DNA of 64,000 nucleotides from contig SPDT01000007.1 of the NCBI GenBank assembly GCA_008477525.1, positions 744,001 to 808,000 on the forward strand. Reading direction: 5' to 3'. Made by a program: the position numbers and the translations under genes. The stretch's first letter is position 1; each line of letters starts with the position of its first letter. Source of the DNA: Hypomyces perniciosus. Its lineage: Eukaryota > Ascomycota > Sordariomycetes > Hypocreales > Hypocreaceae. Positions 10,783-21,430 of the stretch are shown piece after piece. Below the pieces are notes generated by a model. The model did not search any database. It saw only the letters and a list, made by a program, of their open reading frames with translations, and was not told the DNA's origin.

Positions 10783-11250
10783 CCAGGTATGGCGTGTATT
10801 ATAGGGCGAAGCAACTGGAAATCATAGCAATGTTTTTGAATCTCGAAATGAATCTGAATAGTCGTTTGGTAAGACTACAAACTCGCTTACGCCACATATA
10901 TACGGTTTGATGCCGTCGATTCCGTATGAGTGAATTAGGTGCCGATGAGCTCCCTCCGATTTGCAGTGAAGCTGACATAGGAATTCGTCTTGCATTATTT
11001 CACCGAAGGGTCGTCGGAGCTAATCCCCATAAAGAATGTCCTTGCAATCCCGATCCATGGCTTTATCCAAAGCTGTAAATATGCAAGGGCGAAGAGCCTG
11101 CGAAAGATAAGTCGGCAGGAACATGGCTCGAATAACACAATACGCAGTGCACGTGGCACAAACAAAGAGAAAGTATATTAGCTTCCAGACAGCACGGATA
11201 TCATGGTATCATTTCCGTGCCAGGAATAGGCAACAGCCTGTTACAGCAGG
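10783..11250. other. Intergenic, no gene recognised
   Basis: This is the 3' flank of the regulator and the left flank of the hAT fragment. The eight bases before the transposon end, ACAGCAGG at 11243-11250, are a possible target-site duplication, but no partner copy is visible. Confidence 0.4.
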
Positions 11251-11850
11251 CAGGGTGTCCATGAATTATGAATTTGAATTTCCAGGGGTGTATTCAATTC
11301 ATATTCAAATTCATGCATACAGTCGAAATTCAATTCATATCCTATGAATATTTCCTAATTGGGAAATAAATGGGTCTAATATTATCTCGGCAGTGGGACA
11401 TGTTTGATAAGATTTGCCCTCACAACAAACCGAATTTCCCGAGCGCGGATTGGTCAGTCTTAATTAATTTTCAATCTTCGACCAGTATTATATATTACCA
11501 CTCTAGCTTGGTGTAAGAGGTAGTTAGCTATCTAAGAATGGTTCTTCCTCATCCAGGTCATCTAAGAGCTCTTTCCTCCATTCAGCGACCAGCCCAGTTT
11601 TAATCCAGCTCTTCAGACATTCTCCCATCGCTATACTATCCGCGCCGAGCTTAAACCGTGACCAAGTGATAGTGCGACGCGCGCCCGAGAAGATCCTTTC
11701 TGGCTCTGCTGACATAGCTGGTATAGAGAGGATCTCAATAGCCATACAACATGGTTTCCTAGATTCGTCTATTGGAATTCGACACGAGACCCCACCAGCA
11801 CTAATGGTAACCTCCATATCTCTCTGAAGAAAACTTTTTTCACCCTAACC
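11251..11850 (-). mobile_element. Truncated hAT fragment (C-terminal end plus one TIR)
   Basis: A terminal CAGGGTGTCCATGAATT at 11251-11267 is followed by AATTCATA/TTCAAATTC subterminal repeats to about 11350, as at hAT ends. A 97-aa minus-strand frame (11524-11817) encodes the C-terminal dimerisation domain: I-L-S-I-P-A-M-S-A-E-P-E-R-I-F-S-G-A-R-R. The catalytic core and the other end are missing, so the element is broken at about 11820-11850. It belongs to a different hAT lineage from the intact copy. Its truncation point lies about 80-100 bp from the 5'-less MYND gene. Confidence 0.85.
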
Positions 11851-11926
11851 CCTCGTACTAACCCAACCGCCAACAGATTTTTCCTGCCACATTGAATGAC
11901 TTGTTTTACTCAATGACTAGGTACAG

Positions 11927-12225
11927 AAGTACGCAATATCAGGAACAGGTGTAGGTGTATGCCATGGATGTGATCAAAAGAGGAACTCGCTGAAACGGTG
12001 TGCAAAATGTACCGTTTTCGGGTATTGTGACAACGTAAGCATGCAATCGTTAGCGGGTGTAATGTGTTTGACTCTCTAACGCTATGCGTTTGTCAGCCCT
12101 GCCAGACCACTGGCTGGAATAAGAAGGGCCATAAAGTAGATTGTAAGTTGCTTAGGAATTCTGACCTGCAAGGCTTGTTCCATCTCAAATGGGATGATTT
12201 CGAAAAGCGCCATATGTTTGCTTAA
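11927..12225 (+). CDS. MYND zinc-finger protein, 5' end missing
   Basis: Two exons are visible, 11927-12034 and 12097-12225, separated by a 62-bp intron with a GTAAGC donor, a CTAAC branch site and a TCAG acceptor. Splicing creates a full MYND finger: C-H-G-C, C-A-K-C, Y-C-D-N-P-C-Q-T-T-G-W, H-K-V-D-C. MYND fingers mediate protein-protein contacts. The C-terminal tail (L-F-H-L-K-W-D-D-F-E) is typical of small fungal MYND proteins. The visible part has no in-frame ATG, and position 11926 looks like a splice acceptor (GTACAG). An upstream exon is therefore required, but the upstream sequence is hAT debris. The gene may have lost its first exon to the transposon and be non-functional. Confidence 0.65.
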
Positions 12226-13499
12226 ATATAGCAATGGTTGGGGAGGAATTCATGGCAATTGAAATACGCGCTAGTTCATCTAGAGGTCACTCGGAGATAA
12301 TTGAAAATATGAAAAAGCTGTCAAAAAAGTTATAGCCAGTGAAAGTAAAGTGTGCACCTCGGTAATTGTAGTTGATGTGGAAATAAGGCACTTAAGTGTC
12401 AAGAACGGGGAAGCACAAGAAGAGGGTGATAGAGCTTAGAACGAGATACCCAGGAGGGTGCAAGCAGTGACTGTATTTGTTGGAAAACTACAGTTACATA
12501 GTCAGCTTGAACACATTACAAAGATGGGGCACCGTTCGTCCTTCTGTAAAAATGGTTTCCCTTCCAATCCTTCTATCATAGAAACAGAACGCGCAGCGTT
12601 CTGTTTCACCTCACGTCAGATCACAGGTTCCCTTACATACACAATTTTTACATCTTCCAACAACTAGACCGACGTTATCCGACAATTCATGCCACAGAGC
12701 TTGTCTAAACAAAACGCGACCTCAACCGCACAAAGAAGGCCGAGGAAACGCAACGATTATGAAGAGCCTTCAAGAATAAGCCCTTAAAGTCAGGGGGAAT
12801 ATTAACTGTGGCCCAAGGGCGCCAAATGGTACAGTAGACGGTTGGTGATGACCTCGAGAGAGTACAGCGGCTTGTTGAGGCAGCCGAGCAAAAACAACAT
12901 AGCTACATCAAAAAAGGTGTTTTTTGAAGCTGCGAAAACTGTTAGGCGATGGAGAATTGAGGAGCGGATCTAACCATATTATTGTTATGACTTGTTGCCG
13001 GCTATAGTTATAGACAACGCGGATAGCTTCATTTTCAATAAAGAAGTGGTCGCCTTGCTGATGTGGCTGCCTTGGTGTCGAGCACCAGCTTATGAGCTGA
13101 GAGGAAACCGAACTGCGAATAAGTGGGACGTGGCATGGTTACAGTTCAGGCCACCTCACCAGTTAGGTGACACCATTTCAGCCGCCGTGTAATACTAGTA
13201 GCCGTTTTTCATTACAGATCAAGCACTGGACAATGCATAAGCGCTTAGGTAGCTACTGTCTGATCAAACTTCTGATTGCTTAGTTCATAGTAAATTTATT
13301 ATGGCCTCTTTCCCATATTTCTCCCGGCTACGCCCACGCGGTTCTCCCGCGACAGCCAATATTTTCCCCCGAGCTCATCCGTCAATAACATCATAGCGGG
13401 CGGCATCCTCCTCTTCAACCCTCCTGGGTTCTCACCCCTCCAGATTTCAGTAATCCCCATTTCACGGCATCTTTCACTCCTTGCTCACCACAATGAGCC
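12226..13499. other. AT-rich intergenic region, no gene recognised
   Basis: The region contains only short frames without recognisable domains. It is AT-rich until about 13320, then changes abruptly to GC-rich sequence ahead of the phosphoesterase. Confidence 0.45.
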
Positions 13500-14376
13500 A
13501 TGCGAGGGCCGTCGGCCGGAACGGTGCGATGGCTGCTCCTCAGCGACCTCCACTTCAAGCACCATGACCTGGACCGGGTGCGGCAGACGGCGCAGTGGAT
13601 TGTTGCGGAGGCGGAGCGAAACCAGGTCGGGCGGGCGGTGGTGTGCGGCGACCTGCTGACGAGCCGCACGATGCAGCCGACGCATGTGCTGTCTGCGTGT
13701 TACCACTTCATCGGCCTCCTCAGCGACGTCGTGCCGCGAGTCCACATCGTGCTCGGCAACCATGATCTCGCCTACCGCCGCGACTACCAGACCACGGCCC
13801 TTGACGCCCTCAATATCAACCGCTTGGCCCCGTACGTGTCGCTGCATAGCGGCGTCGCCCACCACGAATGGGACGGTCGGCGCGTCTCGCTGCTGCCGTT
13901 TCGTGAGGAGCAGGACGAGTTGACGGAGGCCGTGGCTGCTCTTGGCCCCAACGAGGCGAGCAAGACGGTTGCCTTTGCCCATCTCGCAATCAACAAGGCC
14001 ATCACGCAGCGGTATATGGTCGGTATTGGCGTCGACAAGCTCCGCGCGGCGAGCTCCATCACGCACCGCGGCTTGACGGGCCCAGATCGGTTTGCCTCGC
14101 TGGCCCGAACGTTCACGGGACATTTTCAGTCACCAGACCATTGTCCAGGAACAATCCGACTGCAACAAGGTCGATCTGCAGGGCAGCGTCACGTACCTGG
14201 GCTCGCCCTTGCAACTGAACTGGGCCGATCTCTACGACGAGCAGCGGGGCGTCGTCTTGTTCGATCCGGAAACGCTCGAGAATAAATGCTATGCTCAGCG
14301 GCTGGATCTGACAGAACACCGTTCATGCACACTACATAGTACTACTTGGTACAGAGAGTTTCCATTGTGCTTTTGA
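13500..14376 (+). pseudogene. Calcineurin-like metallophosphoesterase, frameshifted and truncated
   Basis: The first frame shows the metal-binding motifs of the calcineurin-like (SbcD/Mre11-type) phosphoesterase fold: S-D-L-H-F near residue 15, G-D-L near 50, G-N-H-D near 86 and A-H-L-A-I-N near 160. The last motif should be G-H-x-H, but the frame breaks directly after G-H-F at about 14122. The continuation (S-H-Q-T-I-V-Q-E-Q, then G-S-V-T-Y-L-G-S-P-L-Q-L) lies in another frame. This is consistent with a net loss of two bases that removes the second His. The tail after F-D-P-E-T-L-E, at about 14280, no longer looks conserved. The segment is much richer in GC and in G/C third positions than its neighbours. 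Its cellular substrate is unknown. Confidence 0.8.
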
Positions 14377-14429
14377 ATTGAATCTAAATTTGTGTAATGC
14401 TATTAATAGCACACTATCGAACGCTGGAC

Positions 14430-14745
14430 TACGCCGATGTCCTGTAACTCAGTCTAGCCGGCCGGCCCGAATGACAACTAGACAGGCGAGGGGGCTTACA
14501 ATCAGTCGGCCCGGCTTTACTTAGTTAACCTGCCGAGAAGCCCTACATTTTAGGTCTTATATAATCTCACACCACTTGCCGAAAAGCCCCCCTATCTAGG
14601 CATCTACTAAGAGCTCTAGACGGAAGGGCCGGCATATATCCAGGCGCCGGGAGTCGGGAGGGTGTTCTCCACACTAATCCGGAAGCCGGAGCGGGGACCC
14701 ATAACTTTCGGATAAGGCTGCCGGAACTGACCCGGTTTCGCCTCT
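14430..14745. repeat. GC-patchy repeat-like segment
   Basis: Many CCGGC/GCCGG words occur here, with an internal direct repeat of the form CTTGCCGAAAAGCCC (near 14576) and CCTGCCGAGAAGCCC (near 14529). No protein is encoded. It may be the remnant of a non-autonomous transposon, but no ends or target duplication could be defined. Confidence 0.35.
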
Positions 14746-14759
14746 TTCAAAGAATGACG

Positions 14760-15110
14760 CTACGGGCCAAAGTTGCGGCTCAGAGTGCCCGCGCAACCGC
14801 GCAATCCCCCCATATACATAGTATTAGTGGCAATGCCCTTAACATCAATGTGTTCAATCGTCTTTCCGAAGCACTCCTCAAGAATGATGTCAAACTCGTC
14901 CATCGTCCCGTGGTATTTGGGATCTGTCTTTGATCCTCCAAAGAAAAAACTTGGACCGCACAGATATCTCGTACTTAAGAAGAAATAGCAGGACCCAAAC
15001 CGCGACACTGAACTGTCAGGATTGCACGTCAAGCTCAAGGCGCCGTACTCGGGGTCGCAGTGCTGGCTTGAAGCCGCTGTTAAGCTGCGACCAAACCCTT
15101 TGAAATGCAT
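14760..15110 (-). CDS. Hypothetical small protein, 116 aa
   Basis: This is a single frame from an ATG at 15110 with six Cys and several Gly-rich stretches near the C-terminus (M-Y-M-G-G-L-R-G-C-A-G). I do not recognise the family and see no clear signal peptide at this start; an upstream exon is possible. The even spacing of Asp, Glu and Cys in E-F-D-I-I-L-E-E-C-F-G looks protein-like, but a fragment of a larger decayed gene is equally possible. Confidence 0.35.
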   Translation of the reverse strand: MHFKGFGRSLTAASSQHCDPEYGALSLTCNPDSSVSRFGSCYFFLSTRYLCGPSFFFGGSKTDPKYHGTMDEFDIILEECFGKTIEHIDVKGIATNTMYMGGLRGCAGTLSRNFGP

Positions 15111-15305
15111 GTTTTCAATTGACTCTTTTGTATGCTGTCCGGTGAAGGACTTGGCGACGCTTTGTACATCTCAAGGCGACGCCCTTTCTACCATTGAGCT
15201 CTGTGATATTATCTAGATAGTCCATACTCTGTATTCCGTACGGAGTAGATGCGTGTGAATTAGGGCAACGGGTGTGATCTCCGGGGTGCCCTGTAGATAA
15301 TGGCG

Positions 15306-15337
15306 TTAGCGCTGTGACTACAGTAGGCCAGCGCTAA
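15306..15337. repeat. Perfect 9-bp inverted repeat
   Basis: TTAGCGCTG at 15306-15314 and CAGCGCTAA at 15329-15337 are exact complements separated by 14 nt. It lies between the hypothetical ORF and the gene at 15555. The role is unknown. Confidence 0.6.
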
Positions 15338-15554
15338 TTTTGGTGCCTGTCCAATCGCTGTAGAAGCAATGTAGCGGCTAAAGTTTAGTCCGATCCATGC
15401 ATGGTGACGAGCATCCACATTGCGCGCCGCAGCTCTCACTCCATACATCTTACATCTTCAACTCCATAATTGCTACTACCACTGCTATTCTCGACTCGTT
15501 TACGTCCTCGCCATACAGCGCAACGAAGCCTGCGTTTCATCGCTCCTTTCCTCA

Positions 15555-16625
15555 ATGGATTCATCGTCCTCACCCTCTTCTGCTGCCTTGTCAATTTACG
15601 AACTCGCTCGTTTGCATTCGCGAGAACGACTCCTTGTTGATCCAGTAGAGTGGACGAGCCGCCACATCGAGCTGTTACAATGCACATTCGAGGAGCCTAC
15701 TCCAGCACCGCCCTTGACTTCACAGCCTTCTTTCACTGGTGATGAAAGTGACGCCTGTCATTCCGAGCGTCTAAGTACATCTCGTTCATATGCTCGTCAC
15801 TCTTACTTGATCTCTCTTATCGCCGACTGGAGGTGTCCCTTCACATTTCGGTTAGTTTCCAAATGTCCCATATATGTTTCGCTACCCAGCTGACACCATG
15901 CCTGTCATAGATCAGACATTGGCTTTTATTTCAATCAACATTTCATCAGGGAACTCCCATGTGTTGTATTCTTTCCAGGAAATGAGGTTGCTAGCGCAGC
16001 CAAGGGTGAAGTGCCACCTGCTGCGGCATACGTCGATCGTAAATGCGTTAATGGGGTGCGCGCAAGAAAGTTCGGTCTGCCTGCTCCAGGTAAAATGCAT
16101 AAAACTCTTGCCGCCTTATTCGACATCAAGTTGAAGAAACTCATTCCCAAAGAGCCCCTACACGATCCATATATCGTGGCGCTCTTGATATGCTTGGCTC
16201 AAGAACAACGTCGCACTCTGAAAGCGACAAAACATGGCGAACAAGCCAATCCATCTACCTTCCTGGTACGATTCCCTCTTTCGTGGATATTGTGTGTGTT
16301 TTCTATTAACATCATGTCTATGTAGTCACAGGTATTCTTCACCGATGACAATGACCATGAGAATATCTACCTATATTCTACCAACATCGCTTCTTCCTTT
16401 CTCGATAAACTCGACTACCCTGCCGCCTCTCTGTCAACCTTACCGCCACCCACTCTATCAATCCGACATACAATCATTCCCTTCAAACCCTTCGAGACGT
16501 TTCGTGATCGCATACTAGGCCTCTTGATTCCGACATCAGCTACCCCGATGCAGCACCTTGGAGATGAAGCTGCTCAGTGCCAGTCTGGGGAACATGGAAT
16601 GGAGAATTCGATCACTTGCCCGTGA
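15555..16625 (+). CDS. Conserved fungal protein of unknown function, 316 aa
   Basis: There are three exons, 15555-15850, 15911-16265 and 16326-16625, with 60-bp introns. The first intron has a GTTAGT donor and CTGAC branch site, the second a weaker GTACGA donor with TTAAC branch. The joined frame has no stop. Conserved-looking blocks are F-Y-F-N-Q-H-F-I-R-E-L-P, L-H-D-P-Y-I-V-A-L-L-I-C-L-A-Q-E-Q-R, N-I-Y-L-Y-S-T-N-I-A-S-S-F-L-D-K-L and I-P-F-K-P-F-E-T-F-R-D-R. I recall this architecture from many ascomycetes without an assigned activity. No catalytic motif, signal peptide or membrane segment is seen. The exact acceptor of intron 2 (16325 or 16331) changes the product by two residues. Confidence 0.8.
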
Positions 16626-17250
16626 TCTGCAACTTGAAGAAATCTCATGTTAAAATGGGGACTACATTCTTTACAAGTTCACCTTTTACATAGCATCGTC
16701 TGCGACTCAGGATATTCTGCATATAAGTCACGAATAGGCGGGCAAAGTCTAGCTCGGCGTTGGGAGGCCACTGGTTGCGGCTAATGCAGACTGGTCAGCG
16801 TTGATCCAAGACCTAAGAGTTCAAGTTGTTGAGAACGATGAACCGAGAGCCAGAGGCTGTTAGAGGTAGGAATGGATGTAATAGACATGAATCAACACAC
16901 CAAGCACACGGCACACGACACTCCCTGCACTCTCCAGTCATGAATCATTATGAGTACTGAGATTGAGGACCTTGAGGCTAGATAAGCCGAAGAATATTAA
17001 CTATGGAAAGGGAAATTCGGTCGGTCTCTCCAAAGCTACTGGATAGATGAATCTACCAAGCATCTGATGAATAGAACAAGAATTCCACACTCAAGAGATG
17101 CGAAACGCAATGTGTGGGACTGTCACATTAGTCACATTATGGGCTCAAAATGAAGCGAAATGGAGCATGAAGCGAGATAATTGGTCTAAATATTTGGGAC
17201 AGTCGCGGTCAGGTAAGGCCTCATCAGTGCCTATTGTCTACAACAAGACA
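16626..17250. other. Convergent intergenic gap, no gene
   Basis: This is the space between two convergent genes. No feature beyond ordinary 3' flanking sequence is visible. Confidence 0.5.
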
Positions 17251-18508
17251 TTAAGGTGCTGCCACTTCACCATCCGCCCAAGCCACTAGAGCCAAGAGAT
17301 GGCGCACGAAACGCCTCCGCCCACTCTCCACGCTCATGTCAAGCCAATCCGTTGAGTGAACTTCCAGAAAAGTATCCGGTTTGGGGTTCTTTGCAGTGGG
17401 AAGGAGTAGCTGGTACTCCTTGATGAAGACATCCGTTATGTCAAATTGGAAAAACTTGATATAGTGCTTAACGGCAACTATGACAATGATGCTAAGTAGC
17501 ATTGTTAGTCGCATTAAGACTAAAGCAAACAAAGGACACAGGGGCAACTGAGAGAAACAGAGGCAATTGAGAGAAACAGGGGTAGGTGAGCCCAGCTGAC
17601 AATGAAATAAACTTCTCGCCTGACATCGCTTTTGCCGTTGTAGTCATCCTAAGCGCAAGCACCTCCCCAACAAGCTGGGCCAGAAGCTCGTCCGAAACGG
17701 TCGGTCTTCCCTCATCGATTTGCTGGAAGTTCCGCTTGGCTTCTAGCATTGCCACTTGAAATTTGGTTTTGCCGTTAATCTGCACTCCGCCATCGTCGAT
17801 AGCCTCCACCCGCTTTTCCCCAGCAACGTACCCGTAGGTAAGTCTCTCATCGCGGTAGTGGACAAGGGGTGATTTCTCCTCGGCTGGCTGAGAGTAGTTG
17901 AGCACACATCGTATGAGGCATCTTGCGAAATGCACGGTCAAGTCCTCAAGAAGCGGCGCTGATGACGTCTGGATATAGCCAACGCTTGAAGGTGCCCCAG
18001 AAGCTGCCGAACCTGGCCTATCCTCAGGGGTGGTGCCAGTGTGAATGTTGGAGGATGATACCATGCCACCAAAACGAGGTGTCTCTCTTCGTTCTCGCAT
18101 TGGTCTGTCTGTAGCTGCCGTTTGAGTGACATCCCTGTCTGGACGCAACAACGGAGCCAAGGCCGCCCAAACAGCGCCAAGGTTCCCGTTCTCGTAGTGT
18201 CGGACGATTTTAGGCTCTTCCATCTTGCTCAAGGTGGCTAGATCTTGGCTTGGGCCCTTTAGGAGGGCATCAATGCAAGGATCGACTCCGTCTTCCATCC
18301 CCGACTTGATCTTGGGGTGCAAGAGTGGGAGATTCTCGCAAGGCTCTTTACAGATGACTCTGTGAGCAAACAGATACTCGACTCCCCAAACACTAGCAGC
18401 ACCTTGCCAATTAGTTGAATCCTGCAAATCAGCAAACCCCATCGCATTTGCCGATTTCGCAACCCGGAGAAAGGTGCTTGGGTTCCTGACCGTATTGTAA
18501 TATGCCAT
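17251..18508 (-). CDS. Fungal protein with possible PD-(D/E)XK nuclease-like core, 382 aa
   Basis: The two exons are 18508-17601 and 17491-17251. The 109-bp intron has a clear ACTAAC branch and TAG acceptor, but a weak GTCAGC donor. The frame closes exactly and joins E-K-F-I-S to I-V-I-V-A-V-K-H-Y. The start M-A-Y-Y-N-T was chosen over an upstream ATG at 18595. The C-terminal half has a hallmark order: V-H-Y-R-D-E-R-L, E-A-I-D-D-G-G-V-Q-I, then V-A-M-L-E-A-K-R-N-F and L-L-A-Q-L-V-G-E. The Asp and E-x-K spacing resembles the restriction-endonuclease-like fold. I recall relatives in many ascomycetes, often multicopy and uncharacterised. Nuclease activity is an inference. Confidence 0.75.
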
Positions 18509-19801
18509 TCTGAACGAAACAAACGAAGAAAGGAATGGGGACAATGCAAATAATGGGAGTGAAGCGGTTCGATGGTACAATAGACAAGATGACAAGAGGC
18601 TGCAACTTGACCGTGGAGATGCAGAAGGAGAGTTTTTGGCAGGATTTACAGTCCGTTTTATAGACGCCAGTCAATCGAATGGAGACGCGCGTCGGCCAAT
18701 TCACTCTTTCCGTCAAGGCTCAATTTAGAAGCCGCCCGTTGTTCATTATCCGAGGGCGCAGGAAGGCAACTGCTTCTGCATGGCGGTTAGAAAGCGGAGA
18801 AAGGCAAATTTAATCGTTTGGTGTTGAAGATGCATCGTGCCACTCGAGATGCATTGGATATCACGGCTTACTATGGGACGGCAACACAACCAACATACAT
18901 ATGCAAGGCTTTCTACGAGGCTGGGCGTCAAAAACAAACGCATCATTGGGTTATGTATAAGCACCGTGTGAACACCTGGACAGAAGTCAGTACCATGCAG
19001 AACAAAAGACATTTGATGATCTTCAATTTACCTCGATTCCCGCAACGACCAGTAGCACAGCCCAAGTCCAGCGCCGTTGTGAATCGTGGGCGGATCTTAT
19101 CCGCGTTACATCCTGGCAGCGAATTTAGAGCATACATGTAAGGACCATACACTTGCAATAGATCAGTCACCGATATCCCTCGGAGATATTTCTGTTGCCT
19201 ACTGTAATATGAATGACCCCAGTAGTTGCAGTGCACGGCCCTTCTTCTCACGAATCGGACTCAGAGAAGCCACCATTTGCTCTTGGGTGGGTTTCTTTGA
19301 GATATCTCGAGCACTTTTTCGCATGAGATCTGCAGCCAAGTTCTCTTATCTGTTGTACTCAGCACACCTATTTCAGAGATCCCGTAATCCGTCTAAATCG
19401 TCTTCATTTTCCTTGCTAGGTTTGGTGCTAATGTTGACTGATGATGCGGCCACATCAGCACGCACCAAATATGAAAACGGTGATTTACCAGAGAACCACC
19501 ATAATCTCGAAGCACACGTGTCAAGGTAGTTTGTCAATACCTATAAACATTGGACGAAGTGGGCGTGACGGATTAATGTTTAGGCCGTGTGGACTATATG
19601 CTAAACGCCGCTGACAGCAGTATGCTGTAACACACTCTGGTGCTGCACATGATCATAAGAGTCTACTTGATGGGCCTGAACCATACAGCACAAGATCCGC
19701 ATGTGTAAAGACCTTTTACCTAGCTAGAGTACCAAGTAACCATACTAGGAGTTAGGGAGTTGGTGATCACTAATCCAACACTACAGACATAGCCGTGCAA
19801 A
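18509..19801. other. Intergenic, no gene recognised
   Basis: This 1.3-kb region separates two divergently transcribed genes and therefore contains both promoters. The open frames at 18818, 18943 and 19086 lack recognisable domains. Confidence 0.5.
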
Positions 19802-21430
19802 ATGACGAATGAAACTAAGGAGCTGAGATCAATCTTCCCTCCACATGCATCCACCATGCCGCCTTCAATCGTCCGCAGATTCTACCCTCACGCATGCGAA
19901 AAAAGACCTCCCATGTCCCATCCAGAGGTCAAGTTAGTTCGGTTCAAGTTCTTCAAAGCAGCCTTGTTGAATTTTGTCCTACTTTTACTGTTATTCCTGT
20001 GTGTTTTCTGTTATCTGTTTGGGTCCATGTTTCAGCAAGAATTTCGAGTCCATTTTCTACATATACTATGGGTTGATTACGATGGCGGCATCATCGGTGA
20101 TGCCGTGCGCGACGCTTACAAGTCCTTGCAATCCAATGGCTTTCCCACTCTTATTGAGAGGCCACAGTCAGAATTTCCATCCGAACGCCATATATGGGAG
20201 GCTGTTTGTAATGTGCACTACTGGGCAGCCGTGTACACATCCCCGGGATCCTCCCAGAGACTTGGTCTTGCTATCTCTGGCTCCAACACCTCACAATACA
20301 ATACATCAAACGTACTCTCTTTCATTTGGAACGAGGCTAGATATCCTACAGTCATGGACAGCCTTATTTCCAACAACCTTCACACCCTCTCCAATAACGC
20401 CCGTATCGCCTACATAGCTCGCAATGGCACCTCCGCCTTCTCCATGATCCCACCCAACAATTCTGCCGCCATATCTGCCTTCACTAACCCCTGGACTCTA
20501 ACGTCTATCAACATCCAGCCAACTACTCAAGGTACTCGCGCCGTCTATAATACAATCGTCATTGTGCTGGTTCTGATGCAAGACTTCTTCTATCTTGCCA
20601 TCTTCAATGGGCTCTGCACCGAATTCAAAACCTACACACGAATATCGCCTTCGCGCATCATTCTTGTCCGCGATACCATCTCTGGCACATTCACTATGGT
20701 TGGTTCCCTGTTAGTTACTTGTGCTCTCTGGGCGTTTAAAGCACACTGGAACGTCGGTGGCAAACAATTTGCCCTGAACTGGCTGATTCTGTGGCTTTTC
20801 TCCCATGCAAACTTCCTCACGTTCGACGTCTTTACCATTTGGATCCCGCCGCAGTACGTCTCAATGGCCCTCATCACTTGGGTCAGCATGAACGTTACTT
20901 CGATCGTAGTTCCGTTCAGCGTATCATCTCCATTTTATCGCTGGGCGTACGCCATGCCGGCGCACGCAGCTTACGAAGCGCTCACAGACGACTGGTCCAA
21001 TGGTTGCAATCCGCACTTGTATTTTGCGCTCCCAGTCTTGTTCGCCTACGAGCTAAGCGGAATGTTCTGGACCAGCCTGGGTGTCTACAGGCGCTGTCAT
21101 TACGCCTTCGTCACAGAGGAAACCGCCCAGAATGCGATGCGGATGCGCGTTGAGGCAGCGCTTAAGCTAGAACGTGAACATGACAGGCGCTTAGCACAAG
21201 ACGTTAGCGAGAAAGGCATACTGCAAGACGAAATGGGAGAATCTTCCCGCACATATAGCGACTTGGGCCGGCAGATGCCAAAGAGAAATGAGGCTGAGGA
21301 AGAAGACAGGACGCAGGCAGAAAAGGAGCTTGAAGAGCTTGGTAGTGAAATTGAGAGGATGGAGACGCGTGCAACCAGAATGGCAAATTTTGGACCCTGT
21401 TTTCCCCTTGTGGGTGCAGAGAGCCAGTAG
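19802..21430 (+). CDS. SNG1/DUF3533-family membrane protein, 542 aa
   Basis: This intronless frame matches the fungal DUF3533 family, which includes yeast SNG1 (nitrosoguanidine resistance). A strongly hydrophobic helix at about residues 55-77 is followed by the signature L-H-I-L-W-V-D-Y-D-G-G-I-I-G. A large extracytoplasmic domain with several N-x-S/T sites comes next, then about five to six C-terminal membrane helices (residues 255-440) of ABC-2-like appearance. The tail (460-530) is charged and predicted to be coiled. Family members sit in the plasma membrane and affect drug or lipid traits; the substrate is unknown. An in-frame ATG at 19859 is an alternative start. Confidence 0.88.
   Translation: MTNETKELRSIFPPHASTMPPSIVRRFYPHACEKRPPMSHPEVKLVRFKFFKAALLNFVLLLLLFLCVFCYLFGSMFQQEFRVHFLHILWVDYDGGIIGDAVRDAYKSLQSNGFPTLIERPQSEFPSERHIWEAVCNVHYWAAVYTSPGSSQRLGLAISGSNTSQYNTSNVLSFIWNEARYPTVMDSLISNNLHTLSNNARIAYIARNGTSAFSMIPPNNSAAISAFTNPWTLTSINIQPTTQGTRAVYNTIVIVLVLMQDFFYLAIFNGLCTEFKTYTRISPSRIILVRDTISGTFTMVGSLLVTCALWAFKAHWNVGGKQFALNWLILWLFSHANFLTFDVFTIWIPPQYVSMALITWVSMNVTSIVVPFSVSSPFYRWAYAMPAHAAYEALTDDWSNGCNPHLYFALPVLFAYELSGMFWTSLGVYRRCHYAFVTEETAQNAMRMRVEAALKLEREHDRRLAQDVSEKGILQDEMGESSRTYSDLGRQMPKRNEAEEEDRTQAEKELEELGSEIERMETRATRMANFGPCFPLVGAESQ

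Noticed and set aside
13485..14123. 212-codon minus-strand frame opposite the phosphoesterase
   Set aside because: It is a shadow of a GC-rich plus-strand gene with clear metallophosphoesterase motifs and shows no domain of its own.
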